Shown here: positions 34,102 to 42,480 of the stretch, piece by piece
Numbering within the stretch: the stretch's first letter is position 1
How the letters are laid out: each line of letters opens with the position of its first letter
From: Alphaproteobacteria bacterium
Lineage (GTDB): Bacteria > Pseudomonadota > Alphaproteobacteria > Micropepsales > Micropepsaceae
Length of the DNA stretch: 44,547 nucleotides
Assembly: GCA_013389115.1 (NCBI GenBank)
Contig: JACADY010000021.1
Span: forward strand, 1 to 44,547
Direction: 5' to 3'
Notes under the pieces: model-generated
The model's database searches: none
What the model was told of the DNA's origin: nothing
Seen by the model: the letters and a program-made list of their open reading frames with translations, nothing else
Position numbers and translations under genes: made by a program

Positions 34102-35025
34102 TCAGCCCTTGCGCGAGACTTGCCTCAAGAGATCGTAGAGGCCAGAGGCCGTTGCATTGGCGATATCGAGCGCGGTCGGCCCCCAGGAGCCGTTCAGCGA
34201 ACCTTTGGCGATGTCGTTGGCCTGTTTCAGCGTGCCCAGGACGCGGCCATCGGGCGCCCGAAGGCGCCATTCGATGTCAATCCGCTCCCGGCCGGGCGTC
34301 GACAGCGCCGACATGACGACACGGGCGTCGAGGAGAAGCACGTTTTCGCCGGGCTCTTTCACGAGGCGGATGCGTTCGTCCGCGGCGAGGATCGCGTTCA
34401 TGGCCGAGGCAAGGGACTTCGCGCCATCGCCCGGCGCGCCTACGACCGGCAGAAGCGCCAGGGCAAGGCGATTGTCGGCCGGCGTCTGGGCTGAGGCGGC
34501 GACCTTTTCCGGCACCGGGGTCAGCGCCTTTGCAAGCTCGTCCAGCGTTTGGGTTGCAAGCGCGGTCGCTACACCCTCGGGCAGGGCATGGCCTTGCGCT
34601 TCTGTCGCCATCCAGCTCGAGCCGACCTTGAAGCTGCTCACGAGACGACCCTCGGGATCGAGGACTTCCCAATCGAGGGTGACGCCTTGCTCGCCGCCCT
34701 GGGGCGGGGAAAAATCGGCAAGGCCGCGCAAGGCATAGAAGTGTTCGCTCTCAGTGGGGACGGCAAGCACGTCATGCTCATCGGCGAGGCGAAGGATGGC
34801 GCCGCCAAGGCTTTGCGTGCTTTGCTCATCGAGGCCGTCGACGTTCTTCAGCGCGATCGTGCGGCTCGTCTTCACGGCCATCACCGTGGGGGCGAAGCGG
34901 TTCTCTCCTGCAAAGGGCCGCGGCACGGCAAAGGTGTCCTGCTCGCCGAAGATGCCTGCGCATCCGCTCAAGGTCAGGGCCGCCAAGGCGGCGAGGGCCG
35001 GGGCCGTCAGGCGAGCGGCTTGCAT
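34102..35025 (-). CDS. Predicted lipoprotein of unknown function
   Basis: This 307-aa protein has a lipoprotein signal peptide ending in LTLSGC with Cys22, so it should be tethered to a membrane facing the periplasm. The rest has no catalytic motif I recognise; it contains stretches suggesting beta-rich domains (VTLDWEVLDPEGRLVSSFKV and a similar IDIEWRLRAPDGRVLGTLKQ). These two segments look like an internal repeat of one domain. It follows pgeF by 1 bp and is therefore co-transcribed with pgeF and the methyltransferase gene. A similar order is familiar from other alphaproteobacteria. Confidence 0.8.
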   Translation of the reverse strand: MQAARLTAPALAALAALTLSGCAGIFGEQDTFAVPRPFAGENRFAPTVMAVKTSRTIALKNVDGLDEQSTQSLGGAILRLADEHDVLAVPTESEHFYALRGLADFSPPQGGEQGVTLDWEVLDPEGRLVSSFKVGSSWMATEAQGHALPEGVATALATQTLDELAKALTPVPEKVAASAQTPADNRLALALLPVVGAPGDGAKSLASAMNAILAADERIRLVKEPGENVLLLDARVVMSALSTPGRERIDIEWRLRAPDGRVLGTLKQANDIAKGSLNGSWGPTALDIANATASGLYDLLRQVSRKG

Positions 35026-35026
35026 C

Positions 35027-35794
35027 TCAAATCCTCAAGGTGATTGCGGAGAGGTTGCGGCCATAGTCAGGCTCGCCGCGGTGAGTCGTGCGACGAAAGC
35101 TAAAGTAGTCGGCCTCTCCCGCATAGGTGCAAAGGCCGATGCTCTGCGGCGCCTCAAGGCCGGCGCGGCGCAGGCGCAACTGTGCGTAGAGGGGCAGGTC
35201 GAACTGCGCCTTCCCGGCCCTCTCACCCGGCACGAAACAGCCCGCGCTGAGGGCATCGCTGCTGAGAAAGGTTTCCTTGAACTCCATGCCGACTTCATAG
35301 GCAGCCTGCGAGATTGTGGGGCCGATAACCGCCTTGATATGCGCCCGGCGCGCGCCGAGGCGCTCCATGGCCGCAATCGTTTCTTCAAGCACGCCGGCAA
35401 GCGCGCCCTTCCAGCCGGCATGGGCGGCGCCGATGACGCCGGCCTGCGCATCGGCGAAGAGCACAGGCGCACAGTCGGCGGTGAGTATGCCAAGGACGAT
35501 GCCTCTTTCCTTCGTCACCATGCCGTCCGCCCTTGGCGCATCGGCGCGCAGCCATGGCTCCTTCACCTCGATGACGGCGGGGCTGTGCACCTGGTAGAGC
35601 GTGACGAGGTCTTCTTCGCGGCGGTCGAGCGCGGCCATGCAGCGGCGACGGTTCTCGCGCACCGCGTCTGGATCATCGCCTAAACCGTAACCCACATTGA
35701 GCGAGGCATAGACCCCTTGAGACACACCGCCAAGTCGGCCGAAGAAGCCGTGTGCGACACCGTTCGAAAGGGGCAAGTCCGGCGCAAGAATCAT
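35027..35794 (-). CDS. pgeF: Peptidoglycan editing factor / laccase-domain purine nucleoside phosphorylase (YfiH)
   Basis: This 255-aa protein belongs to the YfiH/LACC1/PgeF family. The zinc and substrate region is in ILTADCAPVLFAD and GAAHAGWKGALAGVLEE. QVHSPAVIEV supplies another conserved histidine. Family members have been assigned purine nucleoside phosphorolysis and removal of wrongly incorporated residues from peptidoglycan precursors. The ATG at 35794 overlaps the methyltransferase stop by 4 bp (ATGA), and the lipoprotein gene begins 1 bp after its stop. An upstream start at 35839 would overlap more and lacks family support. Confidence 0.95.
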   Translation of the reverse strand: MILAPDLPLSNGVAHGFFGRLGGVSQGVYASLNVGYGLGDDPDAVRENRRRCMAALDRREEDLVTLYQVHSPAVIEVKEPWLRADAPRADGMVTKERGIVLGILTADCAPVLFADAQAGVIGAAHAGWKGALAGVLEETIAAMERLGARRAHIKAVIGPTISQAAYEVGMEFKETFLSSDALSAGCFVPGERAGKAQFDLPLYAQLRLRRAGLEAPQSIGLCTYAGEADYFSFRRTTHRGEPDYGRNLSAITLRI

Positions 35795-36852
35795 GCAGCA
35801 AACCCTGGCGGCAAGGGCGATCCCTCGCCCGCGATGCAAAGCACCTTGAAGACGCTGCCCATCTGGGCGGGCGCGGTCAACCTCTCCCTTGCGGCGGCGA
35901 ACTCCGCCGCCCTTTCGGGATGGGCCTGGGTGAGCTGCGCGACGCGCAGATCAAGCCCGAGCCGGGTGAGGAACTCGCCCTGTCCGGCAGGTCCGAAACA
36001 CCTTGCGCCTTCCAGACGGGCAAGGCTTGCTAGATGGCCGAAATCCACATGTGCGGTCAGATCGGCGCTGCCTGGATCAGCCAGCGGATCGGCGAAGCGA
36101 TGCCCGCGCACGGCCTGAAACGTGTCGCCAAAGGCCGGACCCTCAAAGCCATAATCGATGATGAGCGCCGCACCGCCATGGCGCCTGATGCGTGCGGCGA
36201 TGGCGCGCAGGATCGGCTCATCGCTCGGGCGGGTTTCGAGGACCGCGCCTTCCTCTCCGTGGGGCAGGAGCGCGCGCGTGGGCTGAAGGACATACGTGAA
36301 GCTGTCACCATCGAGGCCCACAAGGCGCTCGCACCAGCCCGCCGCCGTCTTCACATACTGGCGAATGGGCAGCGCATCGAAGAACTCATTGGCGATGAGC
36401 AGCAGGGGCGCGTCGTCCTCGACCCTCTCAAGCGTTTCCGCCCAGGCGATGCGGCGCGCATGTTCGCGCAGCAATGCCTGTTGTCGCGCACGCAAGGCAG
36501 GGCTCGTCTCGATGAGGTGGCCGTGGCCTGCCTTAAGGAAATCGGGGCGGATGCGCGCGATGCGCAAGATGTCGGCGAAGAGCGTGCCCCGGCCCGGCCC
36601 CAGTTCCACAAGGTGAAAGCGCGGCGGGCGGCCGATCGCCTCCCATCGGTCGATGAGAAACAGTCCCAGCATCTCGCCGAAAATCTGGCTCACTTCGGGC
36701 GCTGTGGTGAAATCGCCAGCGGTGCCCAAGGGATCGCGCGTCCGATAATAGCCAAGGGTGGGGTGGCCGAGGCACTCGCTCATATAGACCGACAAGGGGA
36801 TCGGGCCTAGCTCCTCGATGAGACGCCGAAGGTGCTGCTTTAAGGTCGGCAA
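35791..36852 (-). CDS. MidA/NDUFAF7-family SAM-dependent methyltransferase
   Basis: This protein of about 353 aa belongs to the DUF185/MidA family; the mitochondrial relative NDUFAF7 methylates an arginine of complex I. Family marks are the N-terminal IEELGPIPLSVYMSECLGHPTLGYY, TAPEVSQIFGEMLGLFL, the SAM-binding LVELGPGRGTLFADILR and IANEFFDALPIRQ. I chose the TTG at 36852 because AAGGAA lies about ten bases before it and the product then begins LPTLKQHL, as in relatives. A GTG at 36891 is an alternative that adds 13 residues. It heads the operon with pgeF and the lipoprotein gene. Confidence 0.88.
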   Translation of the reverse strand: MPTLKQHLRRLIEELGPIPLSVYMSECLGHPTLGYYRTRDPLGTAGDFTTAPEVSQIFGEMLGLFLIDRWEAIGRPPRFHLVELGPGRGTLFADILRIARIRPDFLKAGHGHLIETSPALRARQQALLREHARRIAWAETLERVEDDAPLLLIANEFFDALPIRQYVKTAAGWCERLVGLDGDSFTYVLQPTRALLPHGEEGAVLETRPSDEPILRAIAARIRRHGGAALIIDYGFEGPAFGDTFQAVRGHRFADPLADPGSADLTAHVDFGHLASLARLEGARCFGPAGQGEFLTRLGLDLRVAQLTQAHPERAAEFAAARERLTAPAQMGSVFKVLCIAGEGSPLPPGFAA

Positions 36853-36969
36853 GGCGAAGCGTTCCTTTGCTTGGCGCCACCACTGCGTCACAGGGCGCGC
36901 ACATTGCGGGTGGCGCGGGCGGCGCCTATATCTCTGACAAGCATGCTTTTTACGACCGTTGCTCACTCA

Positions 36970-37030
36970 CTTCGTATTGTCACAACGTTTTTTGCGGAAT
37001 ACGGGTAACCACTTTTCCGCACGTTGCTCA
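36970..37030. repeat. Intergenic hairpin repeat, copy 4 (diverged)
   Basis: This copy keeps the layout but its outer arm is CAACGT/ACGTTG and the inner 5' arm reads GCGGAATA, so pairing with TTTTCCGC is weakened. It is in tandem with copy 5; the boundary sequence CGTTGCTCACT recurs 65 bp apart at 36957 and 37022. Confidence 0.75.
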
Positions 37031-37033
37031 CTG

Positions 37034-37092
37034 TCTTTGTCTTGTCGCAACGTTTTGCGGAAAACCGGTACCCACTTTTCCGCACGTTGCTC
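37034..37092. repeat. Intergenic hairpin repeat, copy 5 (alternative outer arm)
   Basis: Inner arms GCGGAAAA/TTTTCCGC and loop CCGGTACCCAC are identical to copies 1-3, but the outer arms are GCAACGT/ACGTTGC instead of GCGTGAT/ATCACGC. Pairing is preserved by matched changes on both sides. It ends 23 bp before the UbiK-like gene. Confidence 0.85.
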
Positions 37093-37115
37093 TATCGCGC
37101 GGAGAACCTCGCCTC

Positions 37116-37433
37116 ATGCAAACGCAGAATCGGCTTTTCGATGAATTCGCCAAGTTCCTCACCAATGCCGCAGGCGCAGCGCGCGGCATGCGCGAAGAGG
37201 CCGAAACAATGTTCCGCACCCAGATGGAACGGATTGCCGGGCAAATGGATTTCGTCAAGCGCGAAGAGTTCGACGCCGTGAAGGCCATGGCCGCGAAAGC
37301 CCGCGCACAGGTGGATGCGCTTGAGGCCCGTATCGCCACGCTGGAAGCCCGGGTCGGCGGCGGGCGGGTCGTTCGCGCGCCCATCGCCGCCAATCGTCCG
37401 CGCCGAAGCCCGCGTAAGCTTAAGCGGCGTTAA
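37116..37433 (+). CDS. Accessory factor UbiK-family coiled-coil protein
   Basis: This 105-aa protein resembles the UbiK/YqiC (membrane fusogenic, PF04380) family, which assists aerobic ubiquinone biosynthesis. RLFDEFAKFLTNAAGAARGMREEAETMFRTQMERI is an amphipathic helix, followed by FVKREEFDAVKAMAAKARAQVDALEARIATLEAR, a coiled coil at about residues 48-83. A basic tail (NRPRRSPRKLKRR) ends the protein. In other alphaproteobacteria this gene lies beside lgt, but no lgt is found here. The ATG at 37116 follows repeat copy 5 directly. Confidence 0.88.
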   Translation: MQTQNRLFDEFAKFLTNAAGAARGMREEAETMFRTQMERIAGQMDFVKREEFDAVKAMAAKARAQVDALEARIATLEARVGGGRVVRAPIAANRPRRSPRKLKRR

Positions 37434-37651
37434 GAGCATCCACAGCTTTATCGCTTATCCCTCTCTGGCGGGACTTGCATCAGCGACGGCAAATCAGGCA
37501 ACGTCCCGGTTGATGGTGTATTGCTTCGCCTATGACCACAACATGTGGGAGCCCCATTTCCGGCAGGGGCGGGCGGCGTTTGCCACTTCGCCATCTTCTA
37601 TCCCGCACACTCGCCGTCCCACGCCGTTTGACCGAAGGGGGCTTTTTCACC

Positions 37652-38155
37652 ATGACCACGACCGATTTCGAAATCGACGAGCCCAAGGCCAACCCGATCG
37701 ACCTCATCGAGAATCTGGTCAGCACGCAAGGCTGGCCCTATGAGCGCAACGCCGATGATGAACTGAGCATTTGTGTCGCAGGCAAGTGGTGCGACCATCA
37801 CCTTTCCTTCACGTTCCGAGCCGACATCGAAGCGCTGCATATCGCCTCGACCTTCGATTTCAAGACGCCGGGCGACCGGCGGCACGACCTCTATGCCTTG
37901 CTCGGCATGATCAACGAGCGCCTCTGGCTCGGCCATTTCGATCTCTCATCCGATGACGGCACGGTCGTCTACCGCCATGGCATGCTGCTTCAGGGCGGCG
38001 CGGGACTGACGACGCAGCAATGCGACGGCCTGCTTCACGTCGCCGTCGAGTGCGCCGAGAAATACTACCCTGCCTTCCAGTTCCTCATCTGGGGCGGCAA
38101 GTCGGCGCGCGACGCGATGGATTCCTCCATGTTCGACTGCGCCGGCGAAGCGTGA
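37652..38155 (+). CDS. YbjN domain-containing protein
   Basis: This 167-aa protein matches the YbjN/PF10722 family, whose members are linked to stress responses but have no assigned biochemistry. The segments DLIENLVSTQGWPYERNADDEL and FDFKTPGDRRHDLYALLGMINERLWLGHFDLSSDDGTVVYRHGMLL are typical of it, and the fold is like that of a type III secretion chaperone. There is no signal peptide. The ATG at 37652 is chosen as the family start, with GGGG a little upstream. The stop overlaps the proC GTG start by 4 bp (GTGA), so both are translated together. Confidence 0.85.
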   Translation: MTTTDFEIDEPKANPIDLIENLVSTQGWPYERNADDELSICVAGKWCDHHLSFTFRADIEALHIASTFDFKTPGDRRHDLYALLGMINERLWLGHFDLSSDDGTVVYRHGMLLQGGAGLTTQQCDGLLHVAVECAEKYYPAFQFLIWGGKSARDAMDSSMFDCAGEA

Positions 38156-38964
38156 CAGCGCGCCGGCCGATCATTCTTGTGGGCGCCGGCCGCATGGGCT
38201 CGGCGCTGGCGAAAGGGTGGTGCGCGGCGGGGCTTGGCCCCCGCCTCATCATCATCGAGCCTTCGCCTTCATCTGCCTTGCGCGCGCTCAAGCGGAAGGG
38301 TGCGCGCATCAACCCCAAGGCGCGCGACCTCGCGGCGATGAACCCCGAGGCCATTGTCCTTGCCGTCAAACCACAAATGATGGAAGCTGTGACGCCCGCC
38401 TACGCGCCGCCTGCCCGATCGGCGCTGGTGTTGTCGATCGCGGCGGGAATTTCCCTTTCAAGCCTCGCCCGGCTTTTCGGGCGCGACGCCGCGATCGTGC
38501 GGGCCATGCCCAATCTTCCCGCATCCGTCGGACAGGGGATCACCGCCGCCGTCGCCGCGCCCTCGCTTACGATGCGACAGAAATCGCTCGCCACACGCTT
38601 GCTGGCAGCGGGGGGAGAGGTCGTCTGGGTGCGGCGCGAGGCTTGGCTTGATCCCGTCACGGCGGTTTCAGGCTCAGGCCCCGCCTATGTGTTTCTTCTC
38701 GCCGAGGCGCTGGCCAAAGCCGGGCGCGAGCAGGGACTGCCCGCGGCGCTCTCCGATCAGCTTGCGCGCGCAACCGTCATCGGTTCGGGCGCGCTTCTGG
38801 GCTTGAGCGCCGATGATCCGCGCGCCTTGCGGGACAGCGTCACCAGCCCCGGGGGAACGACCGCCGCGGCGCTCAGCGTGCTGCTCGAAGGCGGCGGTTT
38901 TCAGGATCTGATGTCGCGTGCGATCGCCGCCGCCACCTTGCGCTCGCGCGCGCTTGGCAAATAG
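38152..38964 (+). CDS. proC: Pyrroline-5-carboxylate reductase
   Basis: This 270-aa enzyme reduces 1-pyrroline-5-carboxylate to proline with NAD(P)H. The dinucleotide-binding GAGRMGSALAKGW is near the N-terminus, AVKPQMM in the middle, and the P5CR signature is VSGSGPAYVFLLAEAL, with TSPGGTTAAALSVLLEGG near the end. The length is standard. The start is a GTG overlapping the YbjN stop, which supports coupling. A proline synthesis role is well established for the family; the link with the YbjN gene is conserved gene order only. Confidence 0.96.
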   Translation: MTARRPIILVGAGRMGSALAKGWCAAGLGPRLIIIEPSPSSALRALKRKGARINPKARDLAAMNPEAIVLAVKPQMMEAVTPAYAPPARSALVLSIAAGISLSSLARLFGRDAAIVRAMPNLPASVGQGITAAVAAPSLTMRQKSLATRLLAAGGEVVWVRREAWLDPVTAVSGSGPAYVFLLAEALAKAGREQGLPAALSDQLARATVIGSGALLGLSADDPRALRDSVTSPGGTTAAALSVLLEGGGFQDLMSRAIAAATLRSRALGK

Positions 38965-39009
38965 TCGCGCCCGATTGCCTTTGCGCCTGCTATCACGCAA
39001 GCTTGTCCC

Positions 39010-39642
39010 ATGGCACGCACCCCCAAGGCCCGGCAGGCCAAACCCCCAAGCGATCTTCTCGATGCGGCGCTCGCGCTCATCGCCGAGAAGGGCTGGACGC
39101 CCTTCCGCCTCCATGAGCTGGCCAAAGCGGCCGGTGTCAGCGCGGCGGAAGTCTATCGCGTATTCCCCGAGCGCAGTGCCGTCCTTGCCGCGTGTCTCGA
39201 GCGGCTCTTCACGCGCATGCTGGAGGCGGAGCCGGTGGCCGAAGAAGGGGCCGTGCGCGATCGCGTGTTCGATGGCGCGATGCAGCTCTTCGATGCCGCG
39301 CTGCCCGAACGCGATGCGATCCGCGTGATCGTGCGCGAAGCCTCGCGCGAGCCCTTGAGCGTACTTGCGCTGCGGCCACAGGCGTCGCGGATCGCTTCCT
39401 TCATTCTCGAACAGGCCGGTGTCTCAGCGGAGGGATTTGCAGGGCTTTTCCGCGTTGCGGGCCTTATCGGCATCCTTGCGCAGACATTGCAGGTGTGGAT
39501 CGATGACGGTGATGACCAGGCGCGCACGATGGCGGCGCTCGACAAGGGGCTGCGCCGCGCGGAAGGGCTGATGCTGCGCCTTCGCCGCACGCCGGCCGTT
39601 CCTGACCAGCCCGCGCCGGAGGAATCCGATACCGTGCATTGA
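39010..39642 (+). CDS. TetR/AcrR family transcriptional regulator
   Basis: This 210-aa regulator has the N-terminal TetR helix-turn-helix: LDAALALIAEKGWTPFRLHELAKAAGVSAAEVYRVFPERSAVL, at about residues 16-60. The ligand-binding C-terminal half is unlike any subfamily I can name, though its helix-rich nature is typical. A tail rich in Pro and Glu (VPDQPAPEESDTVH) follows. It lies 45 bp after proC and may share its transcript. No adjacent target can be inferred; the convergent nitroreductase is one possibility. Confidence 0.88.
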   Translation: MARTPKARQAKPPSDLLDAALALIAEKGWTPFRLHELAKAAGVSAAEVYRVFPERSAVLAACLERLFTRMLEAEPVAEEGAVRDRVFDGAMQLFDAALPERDAIRVIVREASREPLSVLALRPQASRIASFILEQAGVSAEGFAGLFRVAGLIGILAQTLQVWIDDGDDQARTMAALDKGLRRAEGLMLRLRRTPAVPDQPAPEESDTVH

Positions 39643-39665
39643 GGCAAGAGCGGGCACGCCTTGCT

Positions 39666-39688
39666 CCCTCTCCCGCGAGGGGAGAGGG
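39666..39688. terminator. Bidirectional hairpin between tetR and nitroreductase
   Basis: CCCTCTCC (39666-39673) and GGAGAGGG (39681-39688) form a perfect 8-bp stem with a 7-nt loop in the 67-bp gap between two convergent genes. It is of the CTCTCCC...GGGAGAGGG dispersed repeat type and could end both transcripts. Confidence 0.55.
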
Positions 39689-39709
39689 TTGGGGTGAGGG
39701 GGCTGCCCG

Positions 39710-40381
39710 CTAAAAGCCCTTCAAGACGGCGAATTCTTCCAGCGGCGCGCGCTCGGCGCGGAAGGTGTTCACCTTTGCCGCGTCATCGGCGTGGCCCAGC
39801 GCCATGCCGCAATAAAGGCGCAGCTCATCGGGGATTTGCAGGAACGTGCGGATGGGGCCGTTCCAAAGGGCCCAAGCCTCCTGCGCGCAGGTGGCCAGGC
39901 CGCGCTCCTGCGCCAACAGCATGATGCTTTGCATGAACATGCCCAGATGCGCCCACTGGTTGAGCCCCATCTGCCGGTCGATGGCAAAGAAGAGCGCGAC
40001 CGGCGCGCCGAAGAAGTCGAAATTCTTGGCCATCTGGCCAAGGCGGCTAAGCTTGTCCTCGCGCGGGATGCCGAGCGTCGCGTACAAGCCTTCGCCGACC
40101 GTATAGCGCCTTGTGCGATAGGGCTCCTTCAAGTCCTTGGGGTAGATTTCCAGCTCGGCGCCTTCTCCCATCGGGTTCGTCGCCATGCGCGCGGCGATCA
40201 TCGCCTTGAACTCACGCAGCGGTGTGCCAGCTATCGCATAGACATGCCAAGGCTGAAGGTTGCCGCCAGAGGGCGAGAAGCGGGCGATCTCCAGGATCTC
40301 CTTCACGAGGGCTTCGGATACGGGCGTGTCTTTGAAGGCGCGGACCGAGGTGCGGGCCTTGATCGCTGCTGTGACGTTCAT
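39710..40381 (-). CDS. Nitroreductase family protein
   Basis: This 223-aa flavoprotein of the nitroreductase family probably uses FMN and NAD(P)H. The start KARTSVRAFKDTPVSEALVKEILEIARFSPSGGNLQPWHVY is typical of the FMN-binding N-terminus. SIMLLAQERGLATCAQEAW and MALGHAD contribute the second half of the pocket. The substrate could be nitroaromatics, quinones or flavins. It stands alone on the minus strand between two convergent or divergent genes; the physiological role is undetermined. The ATG at 40381 gives the family length. Confidence 0.93.
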   Translation of the reverse strand: MNVTAAIKARTSVRAFKDTPVSEALVKEILEIARFSPSGGNLQPWHVYAIAGTPLREFKAMIAARMATNPMGEGAELEIYPKDLKEPYRTRRYTVGEGLYATLGIPREDKLSRLGQMAKNFDFFGAPVALFFAIDRQMGLNQWAHLGMFMQSIMLLAQERGLATCAQEAWALWNGPIRTFLQIPDELRLYCGMALGHADDAAKVNTFRAERAPLEEFAVLKGF

Positions 40382-40429
40382 GGCGTGTCTCTTCGAATTG
40401 GTGAATGGCGGATGCGCCTTTATCGGCGA

Positions 40430-41767
40430 TCACACGGGAATGCGCAATTCGGCGCGAAGCCCGCCCCAGTCGCTCTTACTCAAGGCGATATCGCCGCCAT
40501 GACCGCGCGCAATGTCGCGCGCGATCGCAAGCCCCAAGCCCACGCCCGGCTTGTCGAGGTTGCGCGCGGCATCGAGCCGGCGGAAGGGGCGAAACACCTC
40601 TTCATGCAGTTCCGGGGGAATGCCCGGGCCATCATCCTCGATGGCGATGAGGATCGCGCCATCCTCCGCAATCATCGAAACCCTTGTGCGGCTGCCATAC
40701 TTGATGGCGTTCTCGAGCAGATTGTCGATGCAGCGCTTGATCGCATTGCGCCGGATGAAAGCCTTCACGCCGGGCTCGATGCGCGTCTCGATCGCCTCGG
40801 GATGGGGCGAATGCCGGCGCGCGGCGTCTGCGATCTCCTCCATCAGTTCGGTGACATCGGTGCTCGATGCCGGTTCGCCGCCTTCGCCGCGCACGAATTC
40901 GAGATACTCATCGAGCATGTGCTCCATTTCGAGCACGTCGCCCTTCATATCCTCGATCTCAGGTCCACCCATCATGGCCAGCTGAAGCTTCATGCGGGTC
41001 AGGGGCGTGCGCAGATCGTGGCTGATGCCCGCGAGCATGTCGGTGCGCTGCTGCAAGTGGCGGGAGATGCGGTCGCGCATGTCGATGAACGCGGCGCCCG
41101 CGGCCCTCACCTCGGAAGCGCCAGAGGGGCGGAACGAGGGCACTTCGCGGCCCTTGCCGAACTGCTCGGCGACCTTGGCGAGGCGCAGGATGGGGCGGAT
41201 CTGGCCGCGCAGGAATGCCACCGAGACGCCAAGGAGCACGAACGCCGAGACGATCATCCAGCCGATGAAAATATGCACGTTCGTCGCCACGACATATTTG
41301 CGCTCGACGATGACGCGCAGCACGCCCTCCCTCAGCTTGATGCGAATGTCGACATAGTCGTTGTTGAAATTGGAGTTCAGCCAGAAGGGGTGGCGGATCT
41401 GATAGCGCAGCTCACGCGAGAGCACATCGTAGAGAAAGCCGCTGTCGCTCGCGCCGGTCGGGAGACTTTCCTCGGGCAAGAAGATGAGCGTCATGCCGGG
41501 CGTTTCGCTTGCGGTTTCGGCCACCGCATCGACGGGCAGGATGGCGCCGAAGCGCTCATGCAGGCGGACGAGCGTGCCAATGTTCGAAGCGACCGAACGC
41601 GACAGGCGCGTTGTCGTCACATCGAAGTGGCGCTCGAAAAACAGATAGGTCACGACGATCTGCAACAGCACGACCGGCGCGATGATGATGATGAGCGAAC
41701 GCGCGAAGAGGCCGCGCGGCATGACGCTGCGCAAGATGCCGCGAGGCTCCGGCGGGGCGAGGTTCAT
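40430..41767 (-). CDS. EnvZ-like membrane sensor histidine kinase
   Basis: This 445-aa kinase is the last gene of the marR-ompR-envZ-like triad. Membrane helices flank a periplasmic loop (about residues 40-160). A HAMP linker then leads to the HisKA domain with His250 in AGISHDLRTPLTRMKLQL. The HATPase domain ends with the G boxes DGPGIPPE and GVGLGLAIAR. The start overlaps the response regulator stop by 4 bp. The signal is unknown; the family usually senses envelope, osmotic or redox state. Confidence 0.94.
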   Translation of the reverse strand: MNLAPPEPRGILRSVMPRGLFARSLIIIIAPVVLLQIVVTYLFFERHFDVTTTRLSRSVASNIGTLVRLHERFGAILPVDAVAETASETPGMTLIFLPEESLPTGASDSGFLYDVLSRELRYQIRHPFWLNSNFNNDYVDIRIKLREGVLRVIVERKYVVATNVHIFIGWMIVSAFVLLGVSVAFLRGQIRPILRLAKVAEQFGKGREVPSFRPSGASEVRAAGAAFIDMRDRISRHLQQRTDMLAGISHDLRTPLTRMKLQLAMMGGPEIEDMKGDVLEMEHMLDEYLEFVRGEGGEPASSTDVTELMEEIADAARRHSPHPEAIETRIEPGVKAFIRRNAIKRCIDNLLENAIKYGSRTRVSMIAEDGAILIAIEDDGPGIPPELHEEVFRPFRRLDAARNLDKPGVGLGLAIARDIARGHGGDIALSKSDWGGLRAELRIPV

Positions 41768-42480
41768 GGCAGGCGGTCCGGCAGCAGCATGTAGCCGATG
41801 CCGCGCACGGTCTGGAGATAGATGGGTGTGCGCGGATCTTCCTCGATCTTGCGGCGAAGGCGGGTCACCTGGACATCGATGGAGCGCTCGAGCCCGGCGC
41901 TCGTTCGTGCGCTCAGATCCATGCGGCTGAAGGCTTTTCCGGGTTCGGCGGCGAGGATGCGCAGTAGCGCGACCTCCGCAGATGTGAGGCGCACAGACGC
42001 GCCGGCGCGGGTCAGTTCACCCCGCTCGATGTTGAAGCGGCACTTGCCCATTGCGACCTCCACCGGCGGAGGCCCGGGCACCTTTGCCCGCCGCAGGATC
42101 GTGCCGATGCGCAAGAGCAGTTCGCGCGGCTCGAAGGGCTTTGGCAGATAGTCGTCGGCACCGCTTTCAAGGCCGGCGATGCGGTCCTTTGCTTCGCCGC
42201 GTGCTGTCAGCAGCAGGACAGGCACGTCGGAGGTCTCGCGCAAGGACCGCGTGAGGGCGATACCGTCCTCGCCCGGCATCATCACATCGAGAATAATCAG
42301 GTCGAAGCTGAGACCGGACAGTCTTGCGCGCGCATCGGCCGCATCGCCGGCCGCCGTCACCCGATAGCCATTCTCGGACAAGTATTTCTGCAGCAGCGAG
42401 CGGATGCGCGTGTCGTCATCGACGATGAGGATGTGCCGCGCCTCGCTTTGCGCCGAATTCGCGACTGCGCTTTCACTCAT
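41764..42480 (-). CDS. OmpR-family response regulator (PetR-like)
   Basis: This 238-aa regulator has a receiver domain with the phospho-acceptor Asp65 in IILDVMMPGEDG and the acidic pair Asp21/Asp22. The C-terminal winged-helix DNA-binding domain shows FSRMDLSARTSAGLERSIDVQVTRLRRKIEEDP, then a typical IYLQTVRGIGYMLL. The layout resembles petR/petP of Rhodobacter, where a MarR gene is also paired with an OmpR regulator; the assignment is by similarity of context. The ATG overlaps the marR stop by 4 bp. The kinase follows immediately, so phosphorylation by it is likely. Confidence 0.94.
   Translation of the reverse strand: MSESAVANSAQSEARHILIVDDDTRIRSLLQKYLSENGYRVTAAGDAADARARLSGLSFDLIILDVMMPGEDGIALTRSLRETSDVPVLLLTARGEAKDRIAGLESGADDYLPKPFEPRELLLRIGTILRRAKVPGPPPVEVAMGKCRFNIERGELTRAGASVRLTSAEVALLRILAAEPGKAFSRMDLSARTSAGLERSIDVQVTRLRRKIEEDPRTPIYLQTVRGIGYMLLPDRLP

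Noticed and set aside
36957-37092. CRISPR-like array from tandem 65-bp repeats
   Set aside because: Only two copies, no unique spacers and no cas genes; the units are palindromic intergenic elements.
39791-41794. 667-aa plus-strand open frame across nitroreductase and the EnvZ-like kinase
   Set aside because: It spans two unrelated minus-strand genes with intact motifs and itself shows none.
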